Shown here one piece after another: positions 23,590 through 32,488 of a DNA stretch of 58,579 nt; position 1 is the first letter of the stretch, and each line of letters starts with the position of its first letter. Location: assembly GCA_038230415.1 (NCBI GenBank), contig JBBRNH010000027.1, positions 1-58,579 on the forward strand, given 5' to 3'. Both the position numbers and the translations under genes were made by a program. Under the pieces are notes generated by a model. That model saw only the letters and a list, made by a program, of their open reading frames with translations, did no database searches and was not told the origin of the DNA. Source of the stretch: JBBRNH01 sp038230415. Its GTDB lineage: Bacteria; Bacteroidota; Bacteroidia; Cytophagales; Spirosomataceae.

Positions 23590-24870
23590 CTACCGTGTCA
23601 GCCGGTACAGAAACAGGGCCGTGCGCTGAATCAACAACGGAAACTCCTTGGTGTTCAGCGTTTCCTCGATGCTGTGTGCGCCCTTGCCCGATGCGCCCAG
23701 TCCATCTAAACACGGCAGGTACTTTGCCACGAATGAAATGTCGCCCGCCCCGCGCAAACCGGGGTCAGTAGCCGCAACGGGGCCGAGACCCATATCCCGG
23801 CTGAGCTTGTCGAGTTGCAGGCGCAGCCCATCGTTGGCGGCTGAGGGTTCCATGCTGGGAATACCGTCGGCGAAGGTGATGGTGGCTTTGGTGAGGGGCA
23901 GGCTTTTATCCACAATCTCGCGCATCCTGGCACGGGCATTCTCCTTTTGAGTTTCTGTCAGAAACCGCAAATCACCTTTCACTAAGGCTGTGCCAGCCAC
24001 GATATTGGTTTTGCCGATGGTTTCGGCTTTGGCGGTTTTGGGGTCATAACGCACCTCTGAGCCGCCCACAATCAGGCCGGGGTTGAAAGTCAGGTATTGC
24101 TCCTGACTCAGCGTTCGGCGGAACTCGTTCAGGATGCGAACGGCCTCATAAATCGCGCCGTAGCCCAAATCACTGAAAATCCGCGACGAATGCCCCGACC
24201 GCGCTTTCACGTTGAGCGTCCAGCTACTCGCCCCCCGCCGACCCGTTGTTACCGTCCGCAGACCACCCGCCGTTTCAAAACCCAGCGCAATGTCATGTTT
24301 TTGGGCGCGTTCGATAAAATCACGCCGACTTTCGGAGCCGCCACTGCTCTCTTCGTCGCCGGTGAAATAAACCGTGATGGTTGCATCGTCGAGCAATTTT
24401 TGGGTGTGCAGGGCGCGGAGGGCGGCAATTACGACCATATCTCCGCCTTTCATATCGTTTACACCCTGCCCCGAAGCCGTTGAGTCGTTTACCTGCGTGA
24501 ACGATTCCATTGGCAGTTCTTTCTCGAAAACGGTGTCTAAATGGCCGATCAGAAACAGTTTTTTACCCGTTCTGCCTTGTCGCGTTGCCACCAAATGCCC
24601 GGCCCTGTTGAGCGAGTCGGGCAGCGCGACCCATTCGGTTTTGAAACCGAGTTTCTCAAACTCGTCGACCATGAGTTTGCCCACCTGCCGAACGCCCGCT
24701 TTGTTGAGGGTTCCGCTGTTAATGTTCACCACTTTTTCGAGAAACGCATTGGTTTCGGGCAGTTGGCTACTGACGGTGGCAATGATGTCTTTTTCGGGTT
24801 TAGACAGCGATTGCGCCAGCGTAAACTGGCTGATGGTGACGCAGTAAATGAGTAAAAAAACGTGTTTCAT
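23590..24870 (-). CDS. Secreted M20-family metallopeptidase (carboxypeptidase G2-like)
   Basis: 426 residues with a signal peptide (about 1-19, ending TLAQ). Metal and catalytic motifs follow the M20 pattern: LFLIGHLDTVFE (His ligand and catalytic Asp), GVNDMKGG (bridging Asp), TGDEESSG (catalytic Glu and ligand), and the C-terminal HSIEE. The dimerisation domain is in the middle (ARSGHSSRIF). Likely removes C-terminal glutamate or cleaves small peptides outside the cytoplasm. It starts 24 bases after the CocE-like gene and is probably translated from the same message. Confidence 0.9.
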   Translation of the reverse strand: MKHVFLLIYCVTISQFTLAQSLSKPEKDIIATVSSQLPETNAFLEKVVNINSGTLNKAGVRQVGKLMVDEFEKLGFKTEWVALPDSLNRAGHLVATRQGRTGKKLFLIGHLDTVFEKELPMESFTQVNDSTASGQGVNDMKGGDMVVIAALRALHTQKLLDDATITVYFTGDEESSGGSESRRDFIERAQKHDIALGFETAGGLRTVTTGRRGASSWTLNVKARSGHSSRIFSDLGYGAIYEAVRILNEFRRTLSQEQYLTFNPGLIVGGSEVRYDPKTAKAETIGKTNIVAGTALVKGDLRFLTETQKENARARMREIVDKSLPLTKATITFADGIPSMEPSAANDGLRLQLDKLSRDMGLGPVAATDPGLRGAGDISFVAKYLPCLDGLGASGKGAHSIEETLNTKEFPLLIQRTALFLYRLTR

Positions 24871-24894
24871 ACCAAGGATTAAGTAGTTGCTTTC

Positions 24895-26751
24895 TCACTT
24901 TGCCATCACCGGCAGCACCACATAACTCGCCTGCGGGCCGCTGACATACACGCGGTGTTCAGCTTTGATGAAGTCGCTGTCGGCGGCCTCAAAAATGTTC
25001 GGCACAAAGCGTTGCGGGTTCAGGTCAATCACCGGAAACCACGTGCTTTGCACCTGCACCATCAGCCGGTGGCCGGGCAAAAACGTGTGGTTAATCTGGT
25101 GGAGGTCAATGATAAACTCAGCGGGCTGACCGGGCGTGAGGGGTTTGGGCGCACTGAAACTCTCGCGGAACCGGCCCCGGAACACCTCCATCGCCACCGG
25201 CAACTGGTAACCGCTCATGCTCCGGCTCGTGCTGTCATAATCGGGATACACATCAATCAGTTTCACAATCCAGTCGGCATCGGTGCCGGTGGTGCTGGCA
25301 AAGATATGGGCCGTCACGGGGCCGGTCACGGTCAGGGGCTTTGCCAGCACCTGCCCGCCAAAGCTCAGCACATCGGGCCGACCGTCCACAAACCGCTGGT
25401 CTTCAACGTGCCAGGGCCGCCACCGGCTGCCGGGGCCGTAGGTGGCTTCGATAGGCCGGGTTCGGTAGGGAACGGGGTTGGCCGGGTCACTCACAAAACT
25501 CACCGACGACGGCTTGTTGCCCGGCGGTAGCCCGCCCGCTTTGCTAAACGAGCATTGGCCGTCGGGAGTCAGAAACAGGTTTTGGGGCGTAGCTTCTTTG
25601 GGGGGCCAGGCCGAATAGGTTTTCCACTGGTTACTGCCGGTCTGAAAAATATAGGCTTCCTCAAATTTACCATCGCCCTCGCTTTTGAGGTAGCTGTCGA
25701 ACCACCGCCGTTGCAAATCCTGAAAATACAGCGCGGTGTTGCTGCCGAAATTAATCCGGCCCAAGCTGTCGCCCCGGTTACTGGCCCATTGGCCGTGATA
25801 CCAGGGGCCCAGCACGAGGTGATTTTGCGCTTTGGTGTCTTGTTTTTCCATCACGCCATACATCAACTGCGGGCCGTTGAGGTCTTCCTGGTCAAAGGTG
25901 CCGCCGACGTGGAGCATCGGTACTTCGGGGCCTTTAGCGTAGCCGAGGGTCGAGTTGGTTTGCCAGAACTGATCGTAATTGGGGTGCTGCACAAAGTCGT
26001 TCCAGGTCGGAATCCGGTTTTTGAAGTACCTGGCGTTCACGTTTTTGAGCGAACCGAGTCTCCGGTACCAATCGAACAAATCATACTGCGGAAACGGGAA
26101 ATTACTGCCTTCTTTACTATTCTCTACGCCGTAGGTGTATTCAAAGCCGTAACTGAGCCGAAACGCACCGTTGTGGTGGAAATCATCGCCGAGAAATAAA
26201 TCGCCCATGCAGGCTTGTTCCGAAGCCGCTTTCAGGGCCGGGTGCGGGTCAACGGCACCGGCGAGGGCGAGCCAGCCGGGGTACGAGATGCCGAAAATCC
26301 CGGCGCGTCCGTTGTTGTTCGGCACATTTTTCAGAAGCCACTCAATGGTATCGTAGGTGTCGGTGCTTTCGTCAACGGCCTTTGGGTTGGTGCGGTGAAT
26401 CACGGGCTGATGAATTTTCATCGTGCCTTCGCTCTTGTATTTCCCCCGAATGTCCTGCGTCACAAACAGATACCCACTCCGGGCGAGCGTACTGAGAAAC
26501 GTGTTGCGGGTCAGATTCAGGGTGCTGTCGTTCGGCACACCGGGTTCGGCACTGTATGGCGTTCGCTCGATCAAAAACGGCAATGGTTTGGCATTGCCAA
26601 CGGGCGCGAGAATCACGGTGTAAAGTTTCACCCCGTCGCGCATGGGAATCATGACCGACGTTTTGCGGTACGGCAGCGGGGTAGGGGCGGGGGGTTGGGC
26701 ATAGCCTGCAAAAGCAACGGCCAGCAGGAGGAGAAGGAGAAAAGGGCGCAT
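24895..26751 (-). CDS. Secreted CocE/NonD-family (S15, X-Pro dipeptidyl-peptidase-like) hydrolase
   Basis: 618 residues; signal peptide MRPFLLLLLLAVAFAGYAQ. The alpha/beta-hydrolase part has RDGVKLYTVI and QDIRGKYKSEG early, and nucleophile S156 in GISYPGWLALAG. The C-terminal X-Pro dipeptidyl-peptidase beta domain (about 380-610) contains DWIVKLIDVYPD and HRLMVQVQSTWFP. The family cleaves acyl or alpha-amino ester/amide bonds (glutaryl amidase, cocaine esterase, X-Pro peptidase); the substrate is not readable. It leads a two-gene operon with the M20 peptidase, so peptide processing is the simplest guess. Its last 53 codons are duplicated at 19424-19591. Confidence 0.9.
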   Translation of the reverse strand: MRPFLLLLLLAVAFAGYAQPPAPTPLPYRKTSVMIPMRDGVKLYTVILAPVGNAKPLPFLIERTPYSAEPGVPNDSTLNLTRNTFLSTLARSGYLFVTQDIRGKYKSEGTMKIHQPVIHRTNPKAVDESTDTYDTIEWLLKNVPNNNGRAGIFGISYPGWLALAGAVDPHPALKAASEQACMGDLFLGDDFHHNGAFRLSYGFEYTYGVENSKEGSNFPFPQYDLFDWYRRLGSLKNVNARYFKNRIPTWNDFVQHPNYDQFWQTNSTLGYAKGPEVPMLHVGGTFDQEDLNGPQLMYGVMEKQDTKAQNHLVLGPWYHGQWASNRGDSLGRINFGSNTALYFQDLQRRWFDSYLKSEGDGKFEEAYIFQTGSNQWKTYSAWPPKEATPQNLFLTPDGQCSFSKAGGLPPGNKPSSVSFVSDPANPVPYRTRPIEATYGPGSRWRPWHVEDQRFVDGRPDVLSFGGQVLAKPLTVTGPVTAHIFASTTGTDADWIVKLIDVYPDYDSTSRSMSGYQLPVAMEVFRGRFRESFSAPKPLTPGQPAEFIIDLHQINHTFLPGHRLMVQVQSTWFPVIDLNPQRFVPNIFEAADSDFIKAEHRVYVSGPQASYVVLPVMAK

Positions 26752-26798
26752 TGGAATTGGGGATTGGAGAAGGTTTAGTCTTTTATTCGGGACAAGAA

Positions 26799-27290
26799 TC
26801 AGGGGCGCATCAGTCGAATATTGTTGAAGTTCAACGCATCAATACCAATATTCTGCAAGTAGCCACATAATGGTAGATCATCAGTCAATACCAGCAGGTT
26901 ATCTTTGGCAATGAGAGAAGTCACCGTATCGCTTAGGCCAAATTTAGCCAGACAGCGAGCCGATATCTGGGCAACATCTTTGCTAAAGAGATGCCGCTCA
27001 ATGACCACAGATTCTTGCATGAAAGCAGCTAAAATATCCAGTAGTTTCGTGTCTCGATAGACCTCTTTCTCCAATAAGTTGCTGGTTTCGGTTAAAATGT
27101 GTGGCGTAACCACCAACTGCTCAAAACCAGTCAGGCACTCGTTTAAGAGCAAAAAATCGTCAGTTGAATAGGCTTTCGTTCGGCGGCATTGTTCCACAAA
27201 ATTTGGATCACACAACCCCACTAATTGTAACACCAACAGATTTGTGTCGAGCAGTACCGCCTTCTTACGACTGTATGAGGACAATCTCAT
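26799..27290 (-). CDS. PIN-domain protein (toxin-like)
   Basis: 163 residues. VLLDTNLLVL (D15, N17) near the start is the first PIN motif. ILTETSNLL supplies the second acidic residue, and GLSDTVTSLIAKDNLLVLTDD the third and fourth. These acidic residues bind divalent metal in PIN ribonucleases. The start overlaps the last 4 bases of the upstream 27287-27568 gene, the usual arrangement in toxin-antitoxin pairs. The domain is longer than typical VapC (about 130-140), so it may be a different PIN branch. Confidence 0.72.
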   Translation of the reverse strand: MRLSSYSRKKAVLLDTNLLVLQLVGLCDPNFVEQCRRTKAYSTDDFLLLNECLTGFEQLVVTPHILTETSNLLEKEVYRDTKLLDILAAFMQESVVIERHLFSKDVAQISARCLAKFGLSDTVTSLIAKDNLLVLTDDLPLCGYLQNIGIDALNFNNIRLMRP

Positions 27291-27568
27291 ACGGCGGATA
27301 ATACTCTGATTTTCATAGAGATTACCCTTCCTGACTGAGCATCTATTTTAAATATCTTGTAATGTCGCTTGGATTTTGGCGAAAGAATAGCCGCTAAACC
27401 AGATGTAGCAACTTCTACATCAGTCGGAAAACTAATCGTAATAAACCAAAACTTATCTTCCTCATCCATCTCTACTTCTTCAACCAAAAGTCCATTTACA
27501 CTGGGATATATTTGTTCGAGATAGCTTTGGGCGGCACTAACGGCCTCTCGTACTGCGATTGTTTCCAT
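27287..27568 (-). CDS. Small acidic protein paired with the PIN gene (possible antitoxin)
   Basis: 93 residues from the ATG at 27568; the frame runs 9 codons further upstream, but a promoter box at 27593-27600 favours the inner start. The sequence AQSYLEQIYPSVNGLLVEEVEMDEEDKFWFITISF looks like a small alpha/beta domain. I see no ribbon-helix-helix or AbrB fold and no named family. Overlap with the PIN gene (ATGA type) suggests coupled translation. The antitoxin role is inferred only from the pairing. Confidence 0.6.
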   Translation of the reverse strand: METIAVREAVSAAQSYLEQIYPSVNGLLVEEVEMDEEDKFWFITISFPTDVEVATSGLAAILSPKSKRHYKIFKIDAQSGRVISMKIRVLSAV

Positions 27569-27592
27569 CGTGGTTATCTGTTTTTGCTGAAA

Positions 27593-27600
27593 CAAATATA
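27593..27600 (-). promoter_or_regulatory. Bacteroidota -7 promoter box (TATATTTG)
   Basis: TATATTTG on the minus strand, 24 bases before the ATG at 27568, upstream of the PIN pair. Confidence 0.5.
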
Positions 27601-27618
27601 ACGCATAGTTGCCTCCCC

Positions 27619-30342
27619 TTACTGCCCCAGCCGCAACCGCCCGCCGTTCAAAAAGCGCAACGTGCCGCCCGGCTGCTCGATCAAACTCGCGGCTTCGCCC
27701 GGCTTGTCAAGCGTGAGGATGTGGCCGGGCTGGATAATGGCCCGCTCCAACACGCTGGGAATCAGGCCGCAGCCCCAGGTAACGGGGTTGCGCCAATCGC
27801 CCGATTGCAGACTGGCCCGGACGCTGGCATCGGTGCAGCGGGTGAGGGCGGCCCGGCTCATCACGGCAAACCAGCCATCAACCGCGCTTGCCCGCGTGGG
27901 CTGCAACGGACTAACGGCATAAAGCGGGGCGGTGCCTTTGGTTTTGCCGCCCCACACAAAATAATCACGGTTTTTGACGGCGAGGGTGTGGCCCTGCCCG
28001 TCGGTGATGAGCCGCAAGACTACTTCGCGCCGGGCCATGTCGGGGCTGAGGATGAGCAGAAACGCCCCGCCCGTGTAGTCGCCGGGCTGGTGGTCAATGG
28101 TCAGGGGCAGGCCAAACGCCGAGGCTCCGGTGATATAGACCCGCCCGTCTTCGTCGGCTTCAACGGCTCCGTATTTCGTGAACACCGTGTTGGCTTTGGT
28201 GCTGGGCAGGCGGGCCGTAAACTGCTGACTGAGCAAAACGTTTCCCGTTGGCGGGTCATAGCGACCCACCACCACCTTGATTTCGGTGCCGCTGTTGCTG
28301 AACGTGGCATAATTGTCACCGCCAACTATCGGGGCCACCGTCGTGACTGAAAACGGCGAATACCGCAAGACGTGGTTGCCCCCGGCCACTTCGTAACAGA
28401 CGTATAGCTTGTCGTCTCGCCCGATGCTGCACCGAAACGCCCGCACGTCGGCCATGTTATTTTCCGGCACGTTCACCCAGCGTGGGTTCAGGGCCGTTGT
28501 GCCGTCGGGGTTGGTGATTCGTGCGCCGGCATCCCAGTTGTAGGCGGTATATTTGGTTAGGCTGCCGGTGTAATTCCAGCCCCTGACCACCGGAATATAA
28601 ATCGGCTCGGTGCCGGTGCTGCCATCGAGCGAGGTTTCGGCCCGGGTGTTTCTGAACCCAACGGCAATGATTGTCTGGCTCGACTCATGCACGGCCACGT
28701 CGCCGGCATACTGCGAAACCGACCCGAACGTATCGCTCAACAGATTGCCAGCCCCGTCGAAGGCCCGGATGTTACAGCCGCTGAGTTGGCTGTCAACGGC
28801 GGTGATGGCGTTGGTGCTGGTCAGCACGGCGTTGATGCCCGACGGCCCGGCATCTACCCGATACACGTTTTGGCCCGCCGGGGGCGTAAACTTCCAGAGG
28901 AGCGTATCGGCGGATGCGTTCAGTTTCAGATACCCGCCCGACGAGGCCGCCACGTACAGATTATCCCCGGCATCGGCGGCCAAATCGCTCACGTAGGCCG
29001 ATACCCGCGTTACGGCCAGAATGGTTTTGCCATCAGCCGTGAGCTTGATGATACAGCCCGGCGAGGTGGCCGTTGCGCCGTTGAGCAGCCGCACCGGAAC
29101 ACCCGGAAACGCCCGGTCGCCGACGTTGGCCGCCAGTACGATGGCCCCGTTTTGCTGGATTACGGAGCCGCGCACTTCGTCGGTATCGCCCGCGCTGCCG
29201 AGATAGCTGGCCGAGGTAAAACTGTTGCTGATAACGATGGTTTTCATCGGCACGTAACTCACTGCTGCCCCGCCGTTGTCGGTAGCGCGGGCAACGAGGT
29301 CGTAGGTGCCATCGGCAAAACCGGCCCAGTCGAAGGTGTACGACGGTGGTTGGGTACTCGTGCCAACCACCTGACCGTTAGCCACGTAGTCCACTTGTAC
29401 GATGTTTCCGTCGGGGTCGCTGGCGGTGGCTTGCAGCGAAACCGTTGCGCCCGTCGGGATGGTGATGGTAGCGTTGGTGGGGAAGGTGATTTTGGCAACC
29501 GGCGCGATGTTTAGCCCCGGCCCGACCACCCGAACGTTATCGAAATACATCTTTTGGTAAGAGCCGCTGCGCCAGTCGTGCCGGAACGTGATGTGAAAAA
29601 CACCCGTGCGCGGGGCGGTAAACACCGCACCCCGGCTGACCAGAAAATCGTCGGCATTGCGGGCCAGGAAACTAAACAGGAACTGGGTGGTGTCAGTAAG
29701 TGACTGATTGGGCGTGAGATAAACCCGAATCGGGATATTGTCGGCGCGGGTATCGTCGAGCATGGTGAGCGTATAGGATTGCCCGGCGGTGAGCTGCACC
29801 CCCGGCGAGGACGCAAAATTGCCTTCCTGCAAGGTGAAACCCCACAGCGAGGGCGTGTTGTGCCAGCCGATGCTGCCTTCGGGTCGCCAGTCACCCACGA
29901 GTTTCCAGTACTCAAGCCCGGCATCGAAATTCCAATGAACATAGGGTTGCAGGGTGCCGTCGGCAAAGGTCATTACGTAGCGCACCGCCGGGGCCGACGT
30001 AACCGTGCCGCTCGTGCTGCCGGTAGCAACGGGGCTGCTGATGAGCCGCGCCGTGAGTGAATAACTGCCCGGCAGTCCGTCTTTGATGGTAAATGAAAAC
30101 GGTGTTGTGGCCGCAAGCGGGGCCGTTGCCGACTGGCTGGCGATGGTGGTGCCGTTTTGCAGGAGCTGCACCCGGATGCTGGTGGCACTGCCGGGCGCGG
30201 TGGCCGTTACCGACACCACAAAGTCGGTGCCTTCGGCAAAGGTGACGTTGTTGGCTGGTGAGACAATGCCAACGGCGGTTTGAGCGAGTGCCAAAACAGG
30301 CAGAAAAAACAGGAGAAGAATGAGGGAGTAGCGGTAGTTCAT
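27619..30342 (-). CDS. Large secreted multidomain protein (Ig-like, jelly-roll and propeller-like regions)
   Basis: 907 residues; signal peptide MNYRYSLILLLFFLPVLALAQ. About 22-115 is an Ig-like domain (IVSPANNVTFAEGTDFVV). About 130-275 resembles a carbohydrate-binding jelly roll (HWNFDAGLEYWKLVGDW, ending YQKMYFDNVRVVG). About 278-370 is a second Ig-like domain (ITFPTNATITIPTGATV, TASDPDGNIVQVDY). About 380-830 is a beta-rich, probably propeller-like region (GSAGDTDEVRGSVIQQNGAI). The last 75 residues form a small domain (SGDWRNPVTWGCGLIP, QPGHILTL) shared with the subtilase at 21039. No catalytic motif is evident, so binding or surface display is more likely than enzymatic action. Stand-alone gene. 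Confidence 0.75.
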   Translation of the reverse strand: MNYRYSLILLLFFLPVLALAQTAVGIVSPANNVTFAEGTDFVVSVTATAPGSATSIRVQLLQNGTTIASQSATAPLAATTPFSFTIKDGLPGSYSLTARLISSPVATGSTSGTVTSAPAVRYVMTFADGTLQPYVHWNFDAGLEYWKLVGDWRPEGSIGWHNTPSLWGFTLQEGNFASSPGVQLTAGQSYTLTMLDDTRADNIPIRVYLTPNQSLTDTTQFLFSFLARNADDFLVSRGAVFTAPRTGVFHITFRHDWRSGSYQKMYFDNVRVVGPGLNIAPVAKITFPTNATITIPTGATVSLQATASDPDGNIVQVDYVANGQVVGTSTQPPSYTFDWAGFADGTYDLVARATDNGGAAVSYVPMKTIVISNSFTSASYLGSAGDTDEVRGSVIQQNGAIVLAANVGDRAFPGVPVRLLNGATATSPGCIIKLTADGKTILAVTRVSAYVSDLAADAGDNLYVAASSGGYLKLNASADTLLWKFTPPAGQNVYRVDAGPSGINAVLTSTNAITAVDSQLSGCNIRAFDGAGNLLSDTFGSVSQYAGDVAVHESSQTIIAVGFRNTRAETSLDGSTGTEPIYIPVVRGWNYTGSLTKYTAYNWDAGARITNPDGTTALNPRWVNVPENNMADVRAFRCSIGRDDKLYVCYEVAGGNHVLRYSPFSVTTVAPIVGGDNYATFSNSGTEIKVVVGRYDPPTGNVLLSQQFTARLPSTKANTVFTKYGAVEADEDGRVYITGASAFGLPLTIDHQPGDYTGGAFLLILSPDMARREVVLRLITDGQGHTLAVKNRDYFVWGGKTKGTAPLYAVSPLQPTRASAVDGWFAVMSRAALTRCTDASVRASLQSGDWRNPVTWGCGLIPSVLERAIIQPGHILTLDKPGEAASLIEQPGGTLRFLNGGRLRLGQ

Positions 30343-30383
30343 GGCCTACAAACAGGATAAGACCGTCATTTGTTTATTGTTAC

Positions 30384-30541
30384 CCACCGCCACCAGGCTG
30401 TGGGGTTTCGGGAGTGGTGTTCACTCATTAGCGTAGCCACAGCCTGGTGGCGGTGGCGAACTCGTTACCCACCGCCACCAGGCTGTGGGGTTTCAGCAGC
30501 GGTGTTCACTCATTAGCGTAGCCACAGCCTGGTGGCGGTGG
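30384..30541. repeat. RAYT-associated palindromes, cluster 1 (two inverted pairs)
   Basis: The 20-base unit CCACCGCCACCAGGCTGTGG occurs at 30384-30403 and 30469-30488, each followed about 33 bases later by its reverse complement (30437-30456, 30522-30541). The spacer between arms is conserved (starts GGTTTC, ends CATTAGCGTAG). The last arm ends 11 bases from the stop codon of the transposase gene. Confidence 0.9.
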
Positions 30542-30552
30542 CTGCATACGCA

Positions 30553-31206
30553 TCACTCAAAGTCATTATAAGCCGGATTGATATACGTCCATTCCCAATC
30601 CTGCCACGTCTGGCACAGACCCGCTTTCACCGGATTGAGCAACACATACCGAACAATTCGGTATAGTTCGTCCCTGTCACGAACCAGCCGGTCATAGCTT
30701 TCGTGTTCCCAAAACGGGCCGCTTCTGTTAAGAAACTCGTTACAACGGCGGGCCGAAAATCCTTTCATGCTATGCATAATCTGCTGTAAGCTAAAACTAC
30801 TTATCCCCTGTTCGTCCCTATCCAGAGTTATAACAATATGGATATGATTCGACATGAGGCAGTAGGCGATGAGTTCGTAGCGCGTGTCGGCAAAATGGTG
30901 CAATGTCTCGGCAATCACACGGGCAATATGACCCAACCGGAGCCACTGCGGACCAAAGTCGGCCTTGTCTAATATGGCTTCGTGGGCAGCAAATGCCATT
31001 CTGTTCAATCGGTCCATATCGTCTGCCGTGCTGTCGGGGCGGCTCAACAACTGTCGTTTTGCCAATTCATGATCTTCGGCTAAGCGGACCTTTGCAATTT
31101 GTGGTAGGGAACCATGCAGGCGGGTTGTGACAAAAAACGTACCGCCTGCTGGCTGTAAGTGAGGGCGTTTGGCCCAGTAGAGTTCACTATTTGTATCCAT
31201 GTTCAT
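30553..31206 (-). CDS. REP-associated tyrosine transposase (RAYT, IS200-like Y1 family)
   Basis: 217 residues. N-terminal FFVTTRLHGSLP matches the FxVTxR signature of the family. The HUH metal site is H121-I-H123 in CLMSNHIHIVITLD. The candidate catalytic tyrosine is Y171 in HESYDRLVRDRDELYRIV, followed by RYVLLNPVKAGLC and a WxDWxW tail, all typical of RAYT proteins. These single-copy transposase relatives cut single-stranded DNA at REP palindromes. Here the gene is bracketed on both sides by clusters of one palindrome family (30384-30541 and 31246-31601), its probable substrate. No IS terminal structure was found. Intact frame. Confidence 0.9.
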   Translation of the reverse strand: MNMDTNSELYWAKRPHLQPAGGTFFVTTRLHGSLPQIAKVRLAEDHELAKRQLLSRPDSTADDMDRLNRMAFAAHEAILDKADFGPQWLRLGHIARVIAETLHHFADTRYELIAYCLMSNHIHIVITLDRDEQGISSFSLQQIMHSMKGFSARRCNEFLNRSGPFWEHESYDRLVRDRDELYRIVRYVLLNPVKAGLCQTWQDWEWTYINPAYNDFE

Positions 31207-31245
31207 GGCATGAAAGTAAGTGAAATAGTTTGCTCATTAGCGTAG

Positions 31246-31601
31246 CCACAGCCTGGTGGCGGTAGCGAACGTGTTTCTCACCGCCACCAGGCTGTGGGGT
31301 TTCAGGCGGGATGTTTGCTTTTGCTCATTAGCGTAGCCACAGCCTGGTGGCGGTGGCAAACTTATGTAGCCACAGCCTGGTGGCGGTGGCGAACTTATGT
31401 AGCCACAGCCTGGTGGCGGTGGCAAACTTATGTAGTCACAGCCTGGTGGCGGTGGCGAACGTATTTCCCACCGCCACCAGGCTGTGGGGTTTCAGAAATG
31501 GTGTTCACTTATTGGCGTAGCCAAAGCCTGGGGCGGTGGCGAACTTATGTAGCCACAGCCTAGGGCGGTGCCGAACGTTACCCACCGCCACCAGGCTGTG
31601 G
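31246..31601. repeat. RAYT-associated palindromes, cluster 2
   Basis: Unit copies in reverse sense at 31246, 31337, 31370, 31403, 31436, and degenerate ones at 31521 and 31553; forward copies at 31278, 31468 and 31582. The cluster starts 39 bases upstream of the transposase ATG. Some copies have lost bases in the arm, notably GGGGCGG in place of GGTGGCGG. Confidence 0.9.
31337..31455. repeat. 33-base tandem array of the palindrome half-unit, 4 copies
   Basis: Starts at 31337, 31370, 31403 and 31436, spacing exactly 33. Each period is the 20-base unit plus the constant 13-base connector CAAACTTATGTAG or CGAACTTATGTAG. Connectors are the same, so this is a minisatellite-like expansion and not a CRISPR array. 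Confidence 0.9.
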
Positions 31602-31644
31602 GGTTTCGGGAGTGATATTTGTTACGCAACGATCAAAATCCCGT

Positions 31645-31743
31645 ATGGATGGCCGATGGTGTAGCCCCGCACAGGCGGCCCTGCCGATTTTAATCGGAGG
31701 TAAGAAAGCAGTACGTTCCGTAGGAACAACCGATTTGGTCTTT
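31645..31743. other. Intergenic segment with two small palindromes
   Basis: Between the palindrome cluster and the GNAT stop codon. Contains CCGATTTTAATCGG (31684-31697) and GTTCCGTAGGAAC (31717-31729). No coding frame of note. It could be another dispersed repeat or a terminator region for the GNAT gene. Confidence 0.4.
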
Positions 31744-32343
31744 TTACGGCAATCCCATAAACTCCTCGCGCAGCAGGGCAAACAGGTGTTCGTCGAGGTA
31801 TTGGTTGTTTTTTACGGTGGCTTTCCGGTGGATGGCTTCGTGGCGGAAACCGGCTTTTTCCAGCACCCGCATCGAAGCATCGTTACCTGCCAACACGCAG
31901 GCGTACAGGCGGTTGACCTGAAAATTCTGGAAAATATACCGCACCAGCACCGGCAGCGCATCAGAAATAATACCCCGGCCCCAATAGGGTTCGCCGAGCC
32001 AATAGCCCACCTCGGCATTGCACCGATACAGGTCGTCTTTGACCGTGAAACCCACATTACCCACCGCTAAGCCATTCACCTCGATAGCAAAATTATTGGG
32101 CTGACTGTATGACTTGTTGGAGCGGATCCAGCTAACGGCATCGCGGGTGGTGTACGGATACGGAAAAAAGTCGCGGACATTGTTCCAGATTTGGCGGTTG
32201 TTGGCCTGTTGCGTCAGCGAATCTTCGTCGCTGTCGCGCCAGGGCCGCAGTCGGCACGAAGGCAGTTCAAAGGGTGTCAAGGGGGCGGGTGTCTGGTTTT
32301 TGGCAAACTTCCTGATTTGTTGCCACAAACGTAGTATGGTCAA
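31744..32343 (-). CDS. GNAT-family acetyltransferase (RimJ/RimL-like)
   Basis: 199 residues. After about 25 residues the fold begins with LPSCRLRPWRDSDEDSL. The acetyl-CoA binding region is YWLGEPYWGRGIISDALPVLV, followed by VNRLYACVLAGNDASMRVLEKAGF, the standard RimJ/RimL-type pattern of N-terminal or small-amine acetyltransferases. The substrate is not readable. Stand-alone gene whose 3' end faces the palindrome cluster. Confidence 0.9.
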   Translation of the reverse strand: MTILRLWQQIRKFAKNQTPAPLTPFELPSCRLRPWRDSDEDSLTQQANNRQIWNNVRDFFPYPYTTRDAVSWIRSNKSYSQPNNFAIEVNGLAVGNVGFTVKDDLYRCNAEVGYWLGEPYWGRGIISDALPVLVRYIFQNFQVNRLYACVLAGNDASMRVLEKAGFRHEAIHRKATVKNNQYLDEHLFALLREEFMGLP

Positions 32344-32409
32344 TGAATAAAGGGGAGCCGAATCATAAAAAAAGCCGCAACTGCCTGATTTTTTTTGCGG
32401 TCACAAACT

Positions 32410-32417
32410 TACATTTG
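32410..32417 (+). promoter_or_regulatory. Bacteroidota -7 promoter box (TACATTTG)
   Basis: Exact TAnnTTTG match 71 bases before the ATG at 32489. Confidence 0.45.
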
Positions 32418-32488
32418 CCACGCCCGGCTGTGTTCGGCACAGCGGAGGCCCGTTGTCTATACTGTTTTTCTAAATCACCCCACGTCTT

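Noticed and set aside
30553..31206. IS200/IS605 insertion sequence
   Set aside because: The protein has the RAYT-type N- and C-terminal signatures, there is no tnpB or typical IS ends, and the flanks are multiple REP-like palindromes.
31337..31455. CRISPR-like array of 20-base repeats
   Set aside because: The 13-base connectors are the same in every period, no cas gene is near, and the repeat is the arm of a palindrome found at other loci.
31237..31563. Repetitive peptides (PPPPGCGY and TAWWRW types) readable on both strands across the palindrome array
   Set aside because: The 33-base period is a multiple of three, so open frames arise automatically. No ribosome-binding site or homology supports them.
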